This document shows, one piece after another, positions 48,486 through 62,837 of a DNA stretch of 64,000 nucleotides. Both the position numbers and the translations under genes were made by a program. Position 1 is the stretch's first letter, and each line of letters begins with the position of its first letter. The notes below the pieces were generated by a model. That model was not told the origin of the DNA, ran no database searches, and saw only the letters and a list, made by a program, of their open reading frames with translations. Source of the DNA: Anarhynchus alexandrinus (Eukaryota; Chordata; Aves; Charadriiformes; Charadriidae); the NCBI GenBank assembly GCA_008711295.1, contig VUYV01000036.1:909560-973559 (forward strand), in the 5' to 3' direction.

Positions 48486-51400
48486 GTCTCGAATGCCACA
48501 GTTACTGATTTTAACAGAACATGTGATTTGTTGCACAGACAGTGCTGCTTTCTGACACTTTTTTACAGGTTTGGCGTCCTTCAAGCCACCCAGACTGAGT
48601 GATGCTGCGATAGCAAAGAAGCTTTCCCACGTAATGGTTGTCTTTCATTTACCCAAAGGCATAAGGACATTTATTGGAATGGCACTACCCTGTCATTATG
48701 AAATCACTTGAGTAAAAGCTGCATTACAGCATAGCTGTTATTTTCATAGCCAGACTTGATTCAAAATGCATAATGCAATTTGACTTCTGTCTAGAATGCA
48801 TTTTGTAACGGTTATTGGCAAGTCATGGGCATAAGTTCTTCTACGTGCATCAATGCAGTCCCACTGGAACAATCTACGCTTCCTTTACTTGGCTCCTGTT
48901 CCTCAGCTGAGCTGACCATTGCAGGCTCATCCAGCAAAGCACACGCTCATCTTTTTCACTGTCTTTGAGGCACCTCCATATTTCCACACCTGGGGATATA
49001 ACCAGGACAACAGCTTGGTGAGTTAGGTGTGTTCTTGGACCACGGTAGAGTGTTTAATCATCCCTGGGACTGAACCCTGGCTCTCAAAGTGTCCCCTGAC
49101 TCTCATGTGGCTAATGGTGGAACTGTGTGTTATTGAAGGTAAACTCAAGGTTTTGGCAAAATTTCATTTTAAGACAGTCCAACTATAGAGCTCCAACTTT
49201 GGGTGTTAAGTTTTTCTCAGCAAGAGAGAACAATATTATCATTAGCTATGAGACCCTTCTTCTGAACTACCCAATATTTTCTACCAAGTGTTTTCCTGCA
49301 CATTTCACCTGCACTTGGAACAGGAACCATGTTAAAATATCTCACTTTGGCGTGTCCTCTATGATAACAACTGTTTTTAAACAGTCAGTTGCAATGTGCA
49401 TCGTTAGACAAATCAAGTTTTCATGAACAAGGTTAGCAATAAAAATGATCTAACATAAATAGCACAATAAATACATGTAGAGCCAAAATACGGCCATTAT
49501 TGGCTGAGACTGAGGTCTTAAGATTGACAATTTTTACCTTCTGGATCATAGCCAGCACAAACGTTCTAGTAACCGCCAGCACTTAAACTATCATGACAAG
49601 CTAATTTCAACTACAGCAGTTGGAAGAATTAAAACCAGTAAGGAATCTGACTACGTAAGTATATCCATGAACAACAGAAGTCCTACACTTCCACTCCTTA
49701 TTCTCAAACATACGTGTCTGTTAGAATATCAGTGCCAGTTGCAAAAGCAATCCAAAGACAAAAGTGAAACACCAACAATGTGTGTTTTTAAAAAGGAAGG
49801 TGAGTAGCCTGGTCTTAATCCTGCTTCATATATGTGTTATTAACTCCACATTACTGGAGAGCACCGTCTCATGGCAAGCAGACTACTACTATTGATGCAT
49901 GTTTGCTCTATCACAGTGATCCATTAGGGAAGCTGTTGTGTGCTGAAGAACAGGGTCATTCATCCAGGAGATGTGCTTGTCAATACTTCAGATAGGCTTT
50001 CTAGGGTTCCGACTCCTATTTAAAAGAAAAGAGAAAAAAAAGGATTAATGCTATGAAGACATTCTGATCTCCCGTGTCTGTGACCTTCACATATAAGACG
50101 CCCCTAACACTGGTCCACACAGCAGCTGAGGATGCATCACTCTGAAGTACCACCAGACCAAAGCAGTGATCTGGCCAAGTTAATAGAGACACTCCTCCAG
50201 GCCTACAACAGCTTTCCCAGGAACAGACCTGCATAGAAGCTGCTATTTCTGACTGCAGTAGGACATCATCTTTTTCCTAAGACTATTTCTTCAAGCTACA
50301 AAGCAAGATAGGCTCCCAAAATAACCTGCTTTTGCAGTTCCCTGCTGAGGTTCCCTCCCACTCCTGTCCCTTGTGGGGTCCAGAAATAAATGAATTCCTG
50401 GCAGAAGAGGAACTCCATAGATACCCAAGGCATGAAACAGTACTACTACCAAACACAGATATATCTACAGTAGTCAAGGGAAGAAAAATCCTCCCCTATA
50501 TGTCTGATCTACTACCCAAAGGTGCACCATACAGCCTCTCTGAACAAATGTCCAGGCTTCCATATGGCAATAAAATCTCCTCTATTATACTGCCCTCAAC
50601 AGAAAGATGTTATCTGGCTTTGTGTTCTGACCTGTATACATGTAATTGTTAAAACTGAATTCTTATCCAAAAAGTTGATATAACTCCTCACTGCTCCAGC
50701 ACGTCAGCATTTAAAAAAAAAATAGTAGCGCCTAATGAATAAATGCTGTCCTGCTTGAGCCATTACTCTAGGCTGGCCCAGTAAGATGATGTTTTGGTAA
50801 CATAAGCTGCAGATATTCCAGTGATTAAGATCCTAGCTCTATCTCCTGTTATAATTAAGTCAGTTGCTTTCAATTTAGATTGATAATGTGAAGGAGAATG
50901 TATTCTTTAAACTTCATTTATCTGCTGTCTCAAATTAACTTCCATGTATAATGCTTGGTTTCATTTAAAATGCTTTGCTTTTCATGGCAACCGTTTCAAT
51001 TACCTCATTAGCATGAAGTCGATATGGACAAGGTATGGATCAGGGCAGTGGTGCATCCAAACACACAGAGTTCTTTCACTTCAAAGAAAATTCAATCTCA
51101 ATATTTCAAGAATTCCGTGAAAAGTCTGTAATACTAGACTGACCTTTGATGCCAAAGTAGGTTTCAGTCCAAGAAAGGTGAAAACAGTGTTGCTCTCCTT
51201 TGATTCAAAAAAGCTTTCGTAATCCTAGAGGGGAAAAAAAAAAAAAAAGAAAGATGAGTCAGCATTTGTATTTGTGTTTTCCTGATTGATCTTACCACAC
51301 TATGTACTAGACTAAAGGGTGATATGTAATAATGCTCAGGAAAATACTGATACTTACCCTTATTCTCCTATGCAAACTCAAAAGCTATTCTAAACTGCAA

Positions 51401-54400
51401 TGGTATCACCAACTACAATGGCAAAGAAAAACACATAAATTCTCTAACTATAACATCTTTCACTACTTTATTTGACAGGAAAATATAAACATGGACTTGC
51501 ATTAAAAGGAAATCTATTGTGGGTGTATTTTAAAGGGTATTTAAGTGCATAACAATGCAAATAAGTTTCTGACCAGGTTTCCAATTTGCATTTTAGCAAA
51601 CAAAATACCTCCTAACATGGAAATCTCCAAGAAGAAGTCCTAAGGCAGCTGAATTCCTTATTTCTTCTGTGGTGGAACAGAGAGTTCACCATCATTGCAC
51701 CCTTTGAAATCAGTGATCATACCTCAGCCTTGGACAACCACATACTTAAATATAAAATGTTACCATAAAGAAACTTTTTGTATAGAAAGATAAAAACCAA
51801 GCTTCATTATCACAATTAAATTCCTTTTAGGTTTCAGCTGCTTAAGATCAGGTTCTGATTTCAAGAGTGTTACTACTACTTTTACTGATTTGTTTATTGT
51901 ATTGGACACCTGCTAATCTTCTATCACCAGCTGAGCTGATAATATTCAGTTTTCAAGGGAAAAAGAGAAAAACAGAGCACAGTTTAGTGAATGGATTTGG
52001 CAATTGGCAAGAAGCCAAGAAGTTTCAGGTTCTCTTCAGGGTTTGGCAAAGATTTCTTCTACAACCACTAGCAAACAATAAAGCACCCAGTTCGGACTCT
52101 TTTCCGCTACAACATAACTGCAAAATGGAAATATTAATCCTTATTTAACCACTTCTGACATGTAAAATACTCTGTAAATGTCAGGAAATTTCAGGTGTGT
52201 GCTCATCACTACATAGCAATTATCTCTAGATATCTAAGATTAGTAGTTACACTTAACTTGAAAGCATTCAACAGGAGAAATCCCTTTAAATACTGACTGT
52301 GCACACACATGCTTCAATACAGAATAGTACCAGGCAGTCTCCGTGCCTTCACATGCTGTGTAACAGTCATTCCCAAAGTTAGCACTTCTTTGGCTCCTAA
52401 TCTCTAATCTCATTACTTTTTGAGAGCTCATCTCTCATTGTTACAGTTTCAGGTGCTTTCCCTGAAACTGGACCTCAATTTTTCCCCAGCAGCAGCTGCT
52501 TTGCCCACTTGTCTCCTTCGACTTCTGCCTTCTCTTGAACCTGTATGTAACCTCACAAACCACCCCACAATCACAAGGGACCATGTAAGACAAACAGGAG
52601 CAGCTCTAACTGAGAAGCAGAAATCTTTCTCTGACCTGGCTATTCTTGGAAGGCCAAAGATAAAAGTAAGTTCCTAATCTTTGTTTATCTTTCAACCAGT
52701 GTTGGCTAGGCTCATGCCTAGCCGATATTCACTTGTGCTTGCATTTTGGCTTCTCAGATCCTAGGCAGGAAGCACAAATGATCTGGGCATGTATTCTGCT
52801 TCCCAGTATTTCTCTGAGTCTTCATAATGCAGCGTGAATCCCTGAATAGCCCTTCATCCCACATGCCAGACCCAGTTATAAGATATACCAAATTATATCC
52901 TTGCAGAAGGATTGTTTGGTATTTCGTGAAATCGCTTGGTAAGGAAAGGGTATGCTTGTAGATGAAGACTTTACTTCTCTTTGTTCTCTTTTTTTGTTTC
53001 CACCAACGTAAAATAAAGGATTGTTTGGACAGAAAATACATAGTCCACATAGCAAAGATAATAAATGTTCCACAAGATCCATAAGCTTCCTGCAGATGTG
53101 CAGAATTTCTCGAAAACCTTTATGGTACACTAGACAAAGATGCTTTACTAGCATTTCCACAGCGATATACTGCTATATCAATGTGAACACAATTGTCCTA
53201 GAGAAGTGATACTTTGCCGTTGCCTAATCATTCAAATACTCTCAGCCCAGAAAAAAACATTGCTGCACAGAGGCAGTTTCCCAGACTAACCCTCTGTACT
53301 AAAAGCACCAGCCCTGAAAGACACAGAGGCCAGCAGGAGTGTATGATGGTCATCAGGTCTCAGACATATTAGCTGACATAAGTAGAAAGAGTAAACCTTC
53401 TTAAGATGTCTTTTTGTCATCATCGTCTTAAAATATGGCATATTGCTGTGCAATAGACTAGGGCAATAAGTCAGTATTCCACGACTAAGCTTTATGTCTA
53501 CAGATCCTTTCAGCTTTCATACACGTGCATATCTATGTATATACAGAGGGACAAAGAGCGCATGCATTTCTTCAATCTGGTTTTCAGTTCCATGGTTTTC
53601 TCTATGTGCAATACATAATTTCCAGTGAAATCTACTCACTTCACTGTATGGGAAGAGCCAAGTTTATTCGCTTTCATTGCCAGGGGAATGAAACACTTCA
53701 AGGAATAAAGCAGTTCTGGAGCAAAGGAAGGTAGAATCTGCTACAATGATCAGCATCATAGATGGGGAAACAGACTTTGCAGACAGATGTTGCTTATCAT
53801 TATGAGCACAGAACTACCATCGTTACTGTTTAAAATGCTAACATATGAAGATACTAGACACAGTTTTAAGTTCCCTCACTGTTAATTTTAGGTATGGCCT
53901 GTTCTACCGAACTTTGAAATGAAACATACAATTAAGCAGTGGAAATTTTTACACATTTTTACATCGATTTAAAAAATCATTAAAGGTGATGAACTGATGC
54001 TAATTTCTGAATTAACCTAAATTTACAATTAATAGCCAGAAGGTAAATCCAAATAAAATAGATCTCACCACTAAACCACAGCATAAGCTGAAACTCCTGA
54101 AAGCAACCCCAACAATGCTGTGGATTAAAAAGGGATAATATAATCATTGACTATTGAGTGGAATAATAAGTAATACTGAAGGTCTGCAGAAGGATGTTTG
54201 ATTAAGCCCTTGACTTCTACGAAAGAGACTTGGAAAACTTCATGTACGCTGTTAAACCTGAGAAAGGTCCAGCCTGACTCTGCTAAAGCAGATGAAAAGG
54301 CATGAGGGACACAAGCTACATAAGCAACAACGTGTGAAGACAGTGCCTGACCTAGCTGAGAAATAACCTTAATTTCCTCCACTGAGGTCATCTACAAGCG

Positions 54401-57400
54401 AGTCACACTACCTCTGGAGCTGAAGGTAGGGGAGCAGTGGGTGAGTACAACCCACAGTGAGAAGAACACAGGCACCCCCCTTTAATATCAGGGAAAGTTT
54501 AAATTGCCTTAAGCTGCTCATTACAGCCCTGTAAACTGTAAGCAGGCAACCTGCAGGCAGGCAGCTATTGCGAGCATTTCTGCAGCAGCATGGCTCAAGA
54601 CGGACATCATTTTCGCTCCCCGCCAGGAGAAACCGTTTCCTTCTAAGCATTCAGGCAGCTTTCATGAACCCCCAGACACCTGTTTGTCTCGACAGTTTGT
54701 CCAAGGAAGGTTCTCTGTTCGGGTGAGTCATCATGTCTCACCACCATTTTCAAGTTCTGGGGTTCTCCTGAAGTGTCTTAATCCCAGGACTTCAATTAGC
54801 TCTGAAACTATCGCTACTCTAAGACCGTGTTTTTTCACTCTTTGTCAATAAATTGGAAAGAAAAACAGGGTAGGGAAAGATTCACAGCCTAAAATAAGAA
54901 ATAAGGCTGCATTCCTGGCTCTGACAGTGACTTTGTGACTCAGCTAATCCACCAATGTCTGTGAACATCTGTTTACCTTAACCTTTGTAAAGTAATTTAA
55001 GACTTAATCATAAAAAGCTCTCTGCAAGTGCTAGTTATTAATTTTTACTTCCAGAAGTATCCATGCCTGATTTAGTATGTTTTTTCCACATTTTTACAGA
55101 TTATCAAACCCAGGTTCGCTTATTGAAAAAATTGTGAAGGTTAAACAATGAGCTAAACTGAGTAAGTGTATGTTTGAAACAGCACAAAAAACAGTGGATT
55201 GATTCATTTTAAAAGGAGCAGAATATTTAATAACCACAAAAGATTATCCACCAGAAGCAATCTCCCTGATGTTTTGAAATACCTGCATTGCAAAACATTA
55301 AAAAGCTGTTGACACTTTCATGGGGGGTGGGAGGAAGAAGCATCACGCTTTTAGACAAAGTAGCAGTAAAATTTTAAATAGGAGAATTTTCCTATTAATC
55401 TCTGCAATGAAAATATATGATCCCAAAATATTAAAATGTGAAAAAATGTTATAAAAATGCATAATAGTCCTATAAAAGTTGAAAGAAATTATCTTAATAT
55501 GGTAGTTTCTTAGGAGAATTTTGAGAAGCATGATCTCAATGAACACGATCTCAAGGACTCATCGGTTGTGCTGCTGCATGTGGTAGGAGCTCAAGTGGGC
55601 ATCCTTGGCTTTCCCTGTAATACAGGTGAGATAACAGATGTTCCAAAAACATTCTGCCTTTGACCTTACCTTTATAAGGAGAGAAATCTGTGCAGGTTCG
55701 GGCCACATGTAAAGACACTAAATCCATGGGTGAGGACATGAAAATTCTTGTCTCACATAGAGAACATTCCACTGCCACCAGCAATAGATGCAGAGGCTGA
55801 AGAAGGAAAATGGTGCCAAGCTCAGTGGAAGCCGAAACCTTCATATACAGGCAAGAGCCCAACTCACTTGCGAGCCAACGGGTTCCACTTGGAAAAACTC
55901 TGTGGGACACTCTGCCTCCCACCGATGAAGGACAGCACCATCCGCTGGTTTTGGCAAGGCAGCGGTTATCTGGTTCTGCACCAGGCTTCACCACCAGTAC
56001 CAAGTAACTACAAGCCCCTTGTCACTGTCCCAAGCAGCTCCACCAAGCCAGCGGGCGCTGCGGCTTTTCTGGGATCCACTGAGCAGTGCCATCTTGCCCC
56101 TGTGCAAAGAAGTGGCTCCCACTGATGCCCTGAAGGCATTTAGAAAGCAGCTGTTAACCTAAAAAACATACGAGCACGGCAAACTGCCACCCACTGCCCC
56201 ACTTCAAAAGGCAACTACATGCACAAATATAATTTTTACCATATCACTTTAAATTATGATCCTTGGTGCTTTCCAGAGCTGCTACTTACACATTATTAAT
56301 GTATAAAATTCTGGCAACATCAGCTGATTAAGACTACTGAAATTAATGGGACATAGAGACAGTGGACACGAGTCATCAGTGACGCAGAGATGCTCAGTCC
56401 CTCTGGAAAAGTTAAAAAGCCAAAAATACAGGTGATAAATCACAAAGCTGAGGGTATGAAAGGTTATCAAGAATGACATATGCCAGTTAGGAGAAAAAAA
56501 AACATATCTCAGGATGGTTTGAGGGGACAGAGAATAGATAGGAGTATAAATAAGGTAAGTAAAAAGCTATTTCAAGTCAGAAAAGGCTTCTTAACAGGAT
56601 AACAGCCACCTGACTGCTGTAGGCCTGGCTCCTCACCCTAAAGTCAATGGCAGCTTGATCACCCACCAAGTAGTTTGAGCAAGACACAGCCCCTCTGTTT
56701 TACCACCATAACAGTTACAGCCTTAAAGGTGCTGTAAGAGCTACTGGTGAATGGAATAGCTGACCTAATAAGCTCTTGCTTTGTTGAAAATAAACAAAGC
56801 TAACTGTATTGAAGTTTCCACAGCTCCCCTACAGACAAGCAAAATCTTGCTGGCCTTGCACAGCATAAAGCTCTTCTTTGCTTTCCCTGCTCCTGCTGAG
56901 TGACCTTAAACCAGGATAGAGAGGCAGGCTGTGGCCGCAAAGGTCTTCAGGAGCAAAGTTACCCCAGGTGGTAATGGGAGGAAGGCTGTGAAGCTCACTG
57001 TGGTAGCAGGACAGTTGGTACTAGATGTAGAGCTCAGTGGACTCACAGAGCACATTGCCAGAGCACCCTAACGATGCTAAATGTTTACATGGCTTCACCA
57101 GAAGGCTGAAATTCATGAAAGAGAAATGTAATAAGAATTACTAAATACACTAAAGTGATATTTGCTTCAGAAGAATAGCTAGAGACAGGGAAAATACTCA
57201 AAAGAAGTATTTTATATGCTTGACTTGCTTGGAGTCTTTCCTAGGCATATGCTTATGGCTACTGTTGGGACAAAACTGAGCTAGATGGACCTTCAGTCTC
57301 GTGCATTTAACTATCCTGAAAGTAAAAAGTGCTGTGGTTGCTTTGCACCTCTTTAAAACCAGATTAATCAAAGGCAGGAGAAGTCTCACAACGTCTAGAT

Positions 57401-60400
57401 TATGCAGAAATCCCAACAGCCATCCGCTGCTCACATGCTACAGTAAACTAAGAGCAGCTTAGTCTTTGAGATAGTGGACAAGCGTTCAGGAAATCTGGAT
57501 TTAACTCCTCATTATCACACAAATGTCTTACGTCCTCCTGGTATTCATGTGGGTTTTATGCCAATTTACTCCAGTAGGAAAACTATTGGTCCTTGGGAAT
57601 TCTCTCCTCTTTAGAAATCCCACTTCCAGGGTAGCTTCTCCTTCTCTCAACAGCAACTGCCAAGTTCACAAAGCTCAACTTGGCTACAGGAGTAGCTGTA
57701 TTCCAACTGTGATATGGAGACCTTAAGTGTGCTGTATTCCTGGTGCTAGGAAACCACATCACTGTAGTGATGTGATTACAGACACTGCCATAATTAATTT
57801 GGCCTAGCGTTTTGTTAAGCAGGTACACTGAGGCTTGTTTAAATAAACTGCCACTTCTGGGAGAAACTATTTACTGCACATCAAAGTTAAAATTGGCAAT
57901 ACTGCAGTTCAGCATAAATAATTATTTGTGCTTCAAGAAACATAACACAAGCGTGACGGCATTGGGTCAACATAAAACATTAACACAAAGTAGACTGCAT
58001 TTACAATTAGCAATTCTACAGACACTGTCTATCCATTACTGCAACTGAGATTAGGAGAACATTATATCTAATGATGTTTCAAAGAGAGTAACTGCGAATA
58101 AAATTTGTCTCAGTCAGTTTCTTCAAAAGAGTGAGTTGGCTTTGTTGCTGTTTGCTTTTAGTTTGCAACAAGTGAAAGAGCTTGTTACACATCTCAGACA
58201 AATCCTTATTGCTTACCACACCAAAAAGCAGAAAAACAAGGAACCCACCCAAATGTAGCTTGCACTGCTTTTTATACAGATTTTTTTAAATGCACGAATT
58301 ATTGGACAGCCCTTAAAGATAAGTCTATGGGAATGCTGTTCGAATTTGTTTGGCAACAGTTTTTTAATATATGATTATGATCTCTTCATTCTTATAAAAA
58401 GGGCAAAGTAATTGCTTTTACAAGTAATAATGGGGAACTCATAACTTAAATGCATTGAATCAGCACTCTGCTACTGACTGAGTTAATACTGTATGCCACT
58501 GAGAATGAGCTGTTAGCATCCTTCCTGAAAAGGGCAGTCCAGTTCTCCAGGACAGATGACATTCATTTACTGATCTGATTAGGATTACAATGGAAAGCTC
58601 TTACTCAGCACAGCTCTCGTTGGAGAATGAGCGTGTGTGCATGTGTGAGTCTTTTTTAGTATTATACAAATACACAAAAATAACATGATCTTGTCTGCAC
58701 AACACAGGACAGTCTAAACATGACAGTTTTCAATTAGCTAACCTTCTGATAAGATCTCTGCGCAGGATTTTTAAAGAGCTTATACAATTGACTCTACAAA
58801 GCAACCTGTTACTCCTTTCCTAAGGGCCAGATGTTTATTTCAGTAATCTCCAAAAACAAAGGCTTTAATAAAAGGGAGGCAGATGTCAGCTACAGCTCTA
58901 TTGTTTGAACAGTACATGACAAACTCAGGCTGATGTGATGTTTGCCATTCATTCAGCAACCATGACAGGGTACACAGACATCAACTCTTTAAGAACCGAT
59001 ATCCCTCACCTCTAAGACAGGGAGTCAAAGTGCAGAAGGGCTTCCCCCAGCCAAGCACTCAAGACCTCAAACTGCCACAGTGCCCACCTGGGGCAGGGGA
59101 GTATTCAGAGCAGAATCAGTCACTACTATGCATGATAACAGGTGCCACCTCCCGCTTTTGTGCACCTTCCAGCCCATCATATTATTTTAAAAGTTGTTTG
59201 GATAAGAATTTTATCAAATCAGCCCACGACAGGGGTTTGAGAAAGGAAGGGACTGAAATGCCAGGGAGTTAACTGTGGTAGTTATCCTTGTACATAAAAA
59301 CATGGCTAAGAGACATAAATTAACCACGCTGCACAGAAGCTCTGCATACACAGGTTCTAACTTGGACACATTTTAAGGTAGATGTAACTTCACAAGGGAC
59401 ATGACAACCATGTGTTGGTTGTTTTTCCTTTTAGAATATTTTACTTATATCAATATTAGATGACATCTCAGAGGTCTAAATGAAATGTACATTTCCCCCT
59501 TCCATTTGTTTATTTTAGGAATTTGACACTGGCAGAATCATCTTTCAACCTTTCCTTTGGTTTCTGTGGTTCCTTCAGAGAAGAACAGAAATGCACATCT
59601 ACTAAAGAAAGAAGAAAGCCACACTAATTGTAATGGCAATGCAACGTATTAACAGCATTTTTACTCATAAATGGATTATAACTTCACTATATCTTCAAAG
59701 TGCATCTTAGAACATAATCATATTATCACAATTACAAGCAAAACAGTGGTGAAAAAAAACTTATTTAATCCTGCGTCCATATCCTGTGCAATACTATGTG
59801 CCCTCAAAGTATTACTTTCACCTAGTAAGTTTTCTTACCCTTTCCTCAGTATATTTTAATGGATGAGGCCCTCTATAAAAGACTTTAACCAAAGTAGTCA
59901 TGACGCCTTCAAGAATAAACCCCTTCTCCCCAAGAAAGTACATCACAACAGGAAGTTTCCATTCCATGCAAAGAAGAATTAGCATCCCAAACAAAATTGT
60001 TAGTAGCTTCTGTCACACTTACTGATTATCCAGAAGTTCTGCAGAACATCAATGTAACAAATATAAAAATCTAAAAGAAAAAAAATTGCGGGATTTTCTA
60101 CTATCTCCTGTAAAGGTGACAATTCTAATTTTATACTGGTTACCTTTAAATGTTTTAAAATACATAAACACCCTATGTCATTATATTTAGGAAATAGAGT
60201 GTCTGAAAACAGAGTAAGTTATCTCCAGAGATGATCAAATCTTTGACAGCTATCATCTTTATGTGGTGGGATGCTTTACAAAAAATATCTGCTACTTCAC
60301 CGTGAAACAGCTATTCGTGAAGTTTACAAAGCAGAGAGGAAAGAGTCCAAATAAAAACTGCAGTGCTCAACAGGAATGTTCTCTCTCCACTACAGGATAA

Positions 60401-62292
60401 ACAGCAGCACTAAGACATATCAGTTCTAACTGCTCTGAGGAAGATAAAATTATTGGATTACTTTATTTTTACTGAGTTGTGGAGTTTCTATTTTGTAAGG
60501 TCTTACACTGGGCAGGCTGACTATTCCACACTTTGTCTCTGGTACCACACTTTTATTAAGTACATATCACACAAAACTAAAGCTCTTCGCTTCAGGACAC
60601 AGAAAAGCAGCAGAGAAGTGGACAGCAAAAGCACAGGCATAGCCTGTAAGTTACAACCATACAGACCTTATGGATGGTCTAAACAGATGCTGAGCGAGTT
60701 GAATAAGACCTCTCCAAGGGTGCAGGGAACTGAATGTGGACTTGCTGAATACCAAATTATCTTCACAACTGTCCTAGCTCCTGAAGCAAACACACTACAG
60801 CAGGCGTGCTAAGGTGAATTCTGCCACATTGCTTGTGGATCTAGAGAGACAGAGTTCAAGCTTCCGGTATCTGTAGGCACAAGAATAATGACAAACTCTC
60901 CAAAGACAGGCCAGGGCAGAAACTCTGGGGCGGCCTTTAGCCAGCTTTCTTAAATCTTCTCTTTCCTCTTCTTTCTCTTATCAGTGAGTAGTTACTGATT
61001 TGTCATTTGACACATATAAAAAAGGAAGAAAAGATATGTCTATGAATCTTTCCAGGATCTTTAAAAAAAAACCAAAAGAGACTGATACGTAACAGTACAA
61101 AGAAATCGGTGTCACAATAATTGCCTGTGTGCTGAATAGTTTCTCGAGAACACTGCACCTCTTTCAGCAGCCTATTTTATTTCTTTCTCGTCTACAGGCC
61201 TTCACTGTTTTGATAGAGTTGATACCCATATATTACATTTCAGGGAAGGACAATAAATATCACATATCTCTGTTTCTACTGCTGCCCACTAGGGACTCTA
61301 TCAGGACTTACCCTAATGCTCTAAACCATATGAGCAGCTCCCAAGGAAAAAAAAAACCCCACCCAAACAGGTAAAAAAAAAAAAAAAAAAAANAAAAAAA
61401 AAAAAAAAGAAGTCAGCCTGCTATGTAAATATTTCCCCATCAGCTCAAACTCCCACCTGGAAACAGATTTCCTTTTAATTTTGGTTGGCCTAAATTTCAG
61501 GCGATCTCACATCAGTGGCAGATTTCTGCACATAAACCTGTCAATATTTCAAAGTGCTAATTTACAGCTTTGTAAGGTTAAAATTAGAGTGCAGTTTCAC
61601 GGGGAAGTGGAGATTTCCAGTCTTCTGAAAGATCCAGGAGTCACTTCTAGTCTAAGAAGGGTTGTGTATTCAATGTGGAGATTTCAGAGAAAGAAGAGGA
61701 AGGTGTGAGGCACATGCCTAACTGCAGACATCACTTTTACAGCATTTCTTGCTTTCTGCTTTAAGAGCTCTCCATGTCCAGTGTTCTGGCTACTGCAGAA
61801 CCTGTCTAGATACGAGTACCTATGGCTCCTCACCTACCACTTGAAGAAGCTAGAGCCTTATCTGGGGGCCGCAAATTCCACTCTGGAAGCCACATGTCCA
61901 AAATTTAGGCATTTCAGTGCTTGGCATCGTGCTACAGTCCCTTTGTGAATCTGGCCCTAATGCACCAATCTGCAGTGATCTCTCCATCCGTCTGGACTTG
62001 CCATGGTCTGTGTAAAAAGATAACAGTAAGTAGTAAGTTAGTGAGGATAAGTATTTATTTGTTCATTCTTTTAGTGTTCTTAACCTGCAGGATATTTAGT
62101 AGTTAGTACTATGTTGGGTCCTACCAGCAGTACTTTAGAAACATCTGAATAACTCACATGAAAAATCACCAATCTGGCTGTGTAAAATAAATTCACAATG
62201 GGAGGTAGAGCATTTAGAATTTTTCCTGAATCTTGAAAGCAAAGGATTTAGTTAGTGAAAACTTAGAATATGAACTGCTGTCTTCATCTTCA
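48486..62292. other. Long repeat-poor AT-rich interval; possible gene signals, no certain gene
   Basis: This is the longest stretch without LINE or LTR sequence. On the minus strand, blocks at 51145-51224 and ending at 50015 have good splice-site contexts and could be terminal exons. A plus-strand block at 52447-52665 is open for 73 codons between a TTACAG acceptor and an AAAAGTAAGT boundary. None shows a recognisable protein family. All other frames (for example 55551-56003 minus, 50332-50652 plus) look like chance. Poly(A) runs occur at about 51234-51248 and 61373-61408, the latter with an undetermined base. Confidence 0.4.
61373..61408. repeat. Poly(A) homopolymer containing an undetermined base
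   Basis: Twenty A, one N (61393) and fifteen A. The N reflects a base-calling or assembly uncertainty in a homopolymer. The run has no LINE or SINE body on its left side, so it is a simple repeat rather than a retroposon tail. Confidence 0.9.
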
Positions 62293-62837
62293 TGTTTTTA
62301 CTGGGTCCAGCTGGGATGGAATTAACTTTCTTCACAGCAAACCTGATGGTGTTGTGTTTTGGATCTGAGACGAAAACAGCCTTGATAACACACCAATGTT
62401 TTGGCTATTGCCAAGCAGTGCTTGCACAGCATCAAGGCCTTCTCTGTTTCTCGCTCTGCTCCCCCTGCCAGTCCTAGAGAGTAGGCTGGGAGTGGGCAAG
62501 AGGTTGGGAGAAGACACAGCTGGGACAGCTGACCCCCATTGGCCAAAGGGATGTTCCATGCCATATAACATCATGCTCATAAAAAACTGGGGAGTGTTTG
62601 TCTTTGAAGGCAGCCATTGCTCAGAGACTGGCTGGGCAGCAGTGTGCTTTTAGGAGATGGTCAGTGATTGCATTTGCATCACTTGGGTTTTTTACCTTTC
62701 CTTCGCTTATTAAACTGTCTTTATCTCAACTCATGAGTTCTCTTGCTTTTGCTCTTCATATTTTCCCCACTGCCCTGCCAGGGGAGTGGGACCAAGCAAG
62801 CAGCTGTGTGGTTGCTGGCTGGGATCAACCCACAACA
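62293..62837 (+). mobile_element. LTR of an avian endogenous retrovirus (second family), likely the 5' LTR of a partial provirus
   Basis: About 545 bp with TG at 62293 and CAACA at 62837. The body has the order of a known bird LTR type: CTGGGATGGAATTAACTTTC, GATAACACACCAATGTTTTGGC, AGCTGGGACAGCTGACCCCC, ATATAACATCATGCTCATAAAAAACTGGGG, then TTATTAAACTGTCTTTATCTCAA with an ATTAAA poly(A) signal at 62709-62714, and a U5 ending GCTGGGATCAACCCACAACA. The flanks CTTCA and GTCCT do not match, as expected if the right flank is proviral interior. The family is recognised from memory, without a search. Confidence 0.85.

Noticed and set aside
52876..53160. Minus-strand frame with a hydrophobic, cysteine-rich start that looked like a membrane exon
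   Set aside because: An in-frame TAG just upstream gives only a weak acceptor, the 3' half is lysine-rich and low in information, and no family was recognised.
55551..56003. 150-codon minus-strand frame with a donor-like CTTAC at about 55667
   Set aside because: The peptide has no recognisable motif and competing plus-strand frames cover the same bases; a single donor-like site is common by chance.
61321..61408. Poly(A) run considered as the tail of a processed retroposon
   Set aside because: No body of a known gene or SINE is recognisable to its left and no flanking duplication is visible; treated as a homopolymer.
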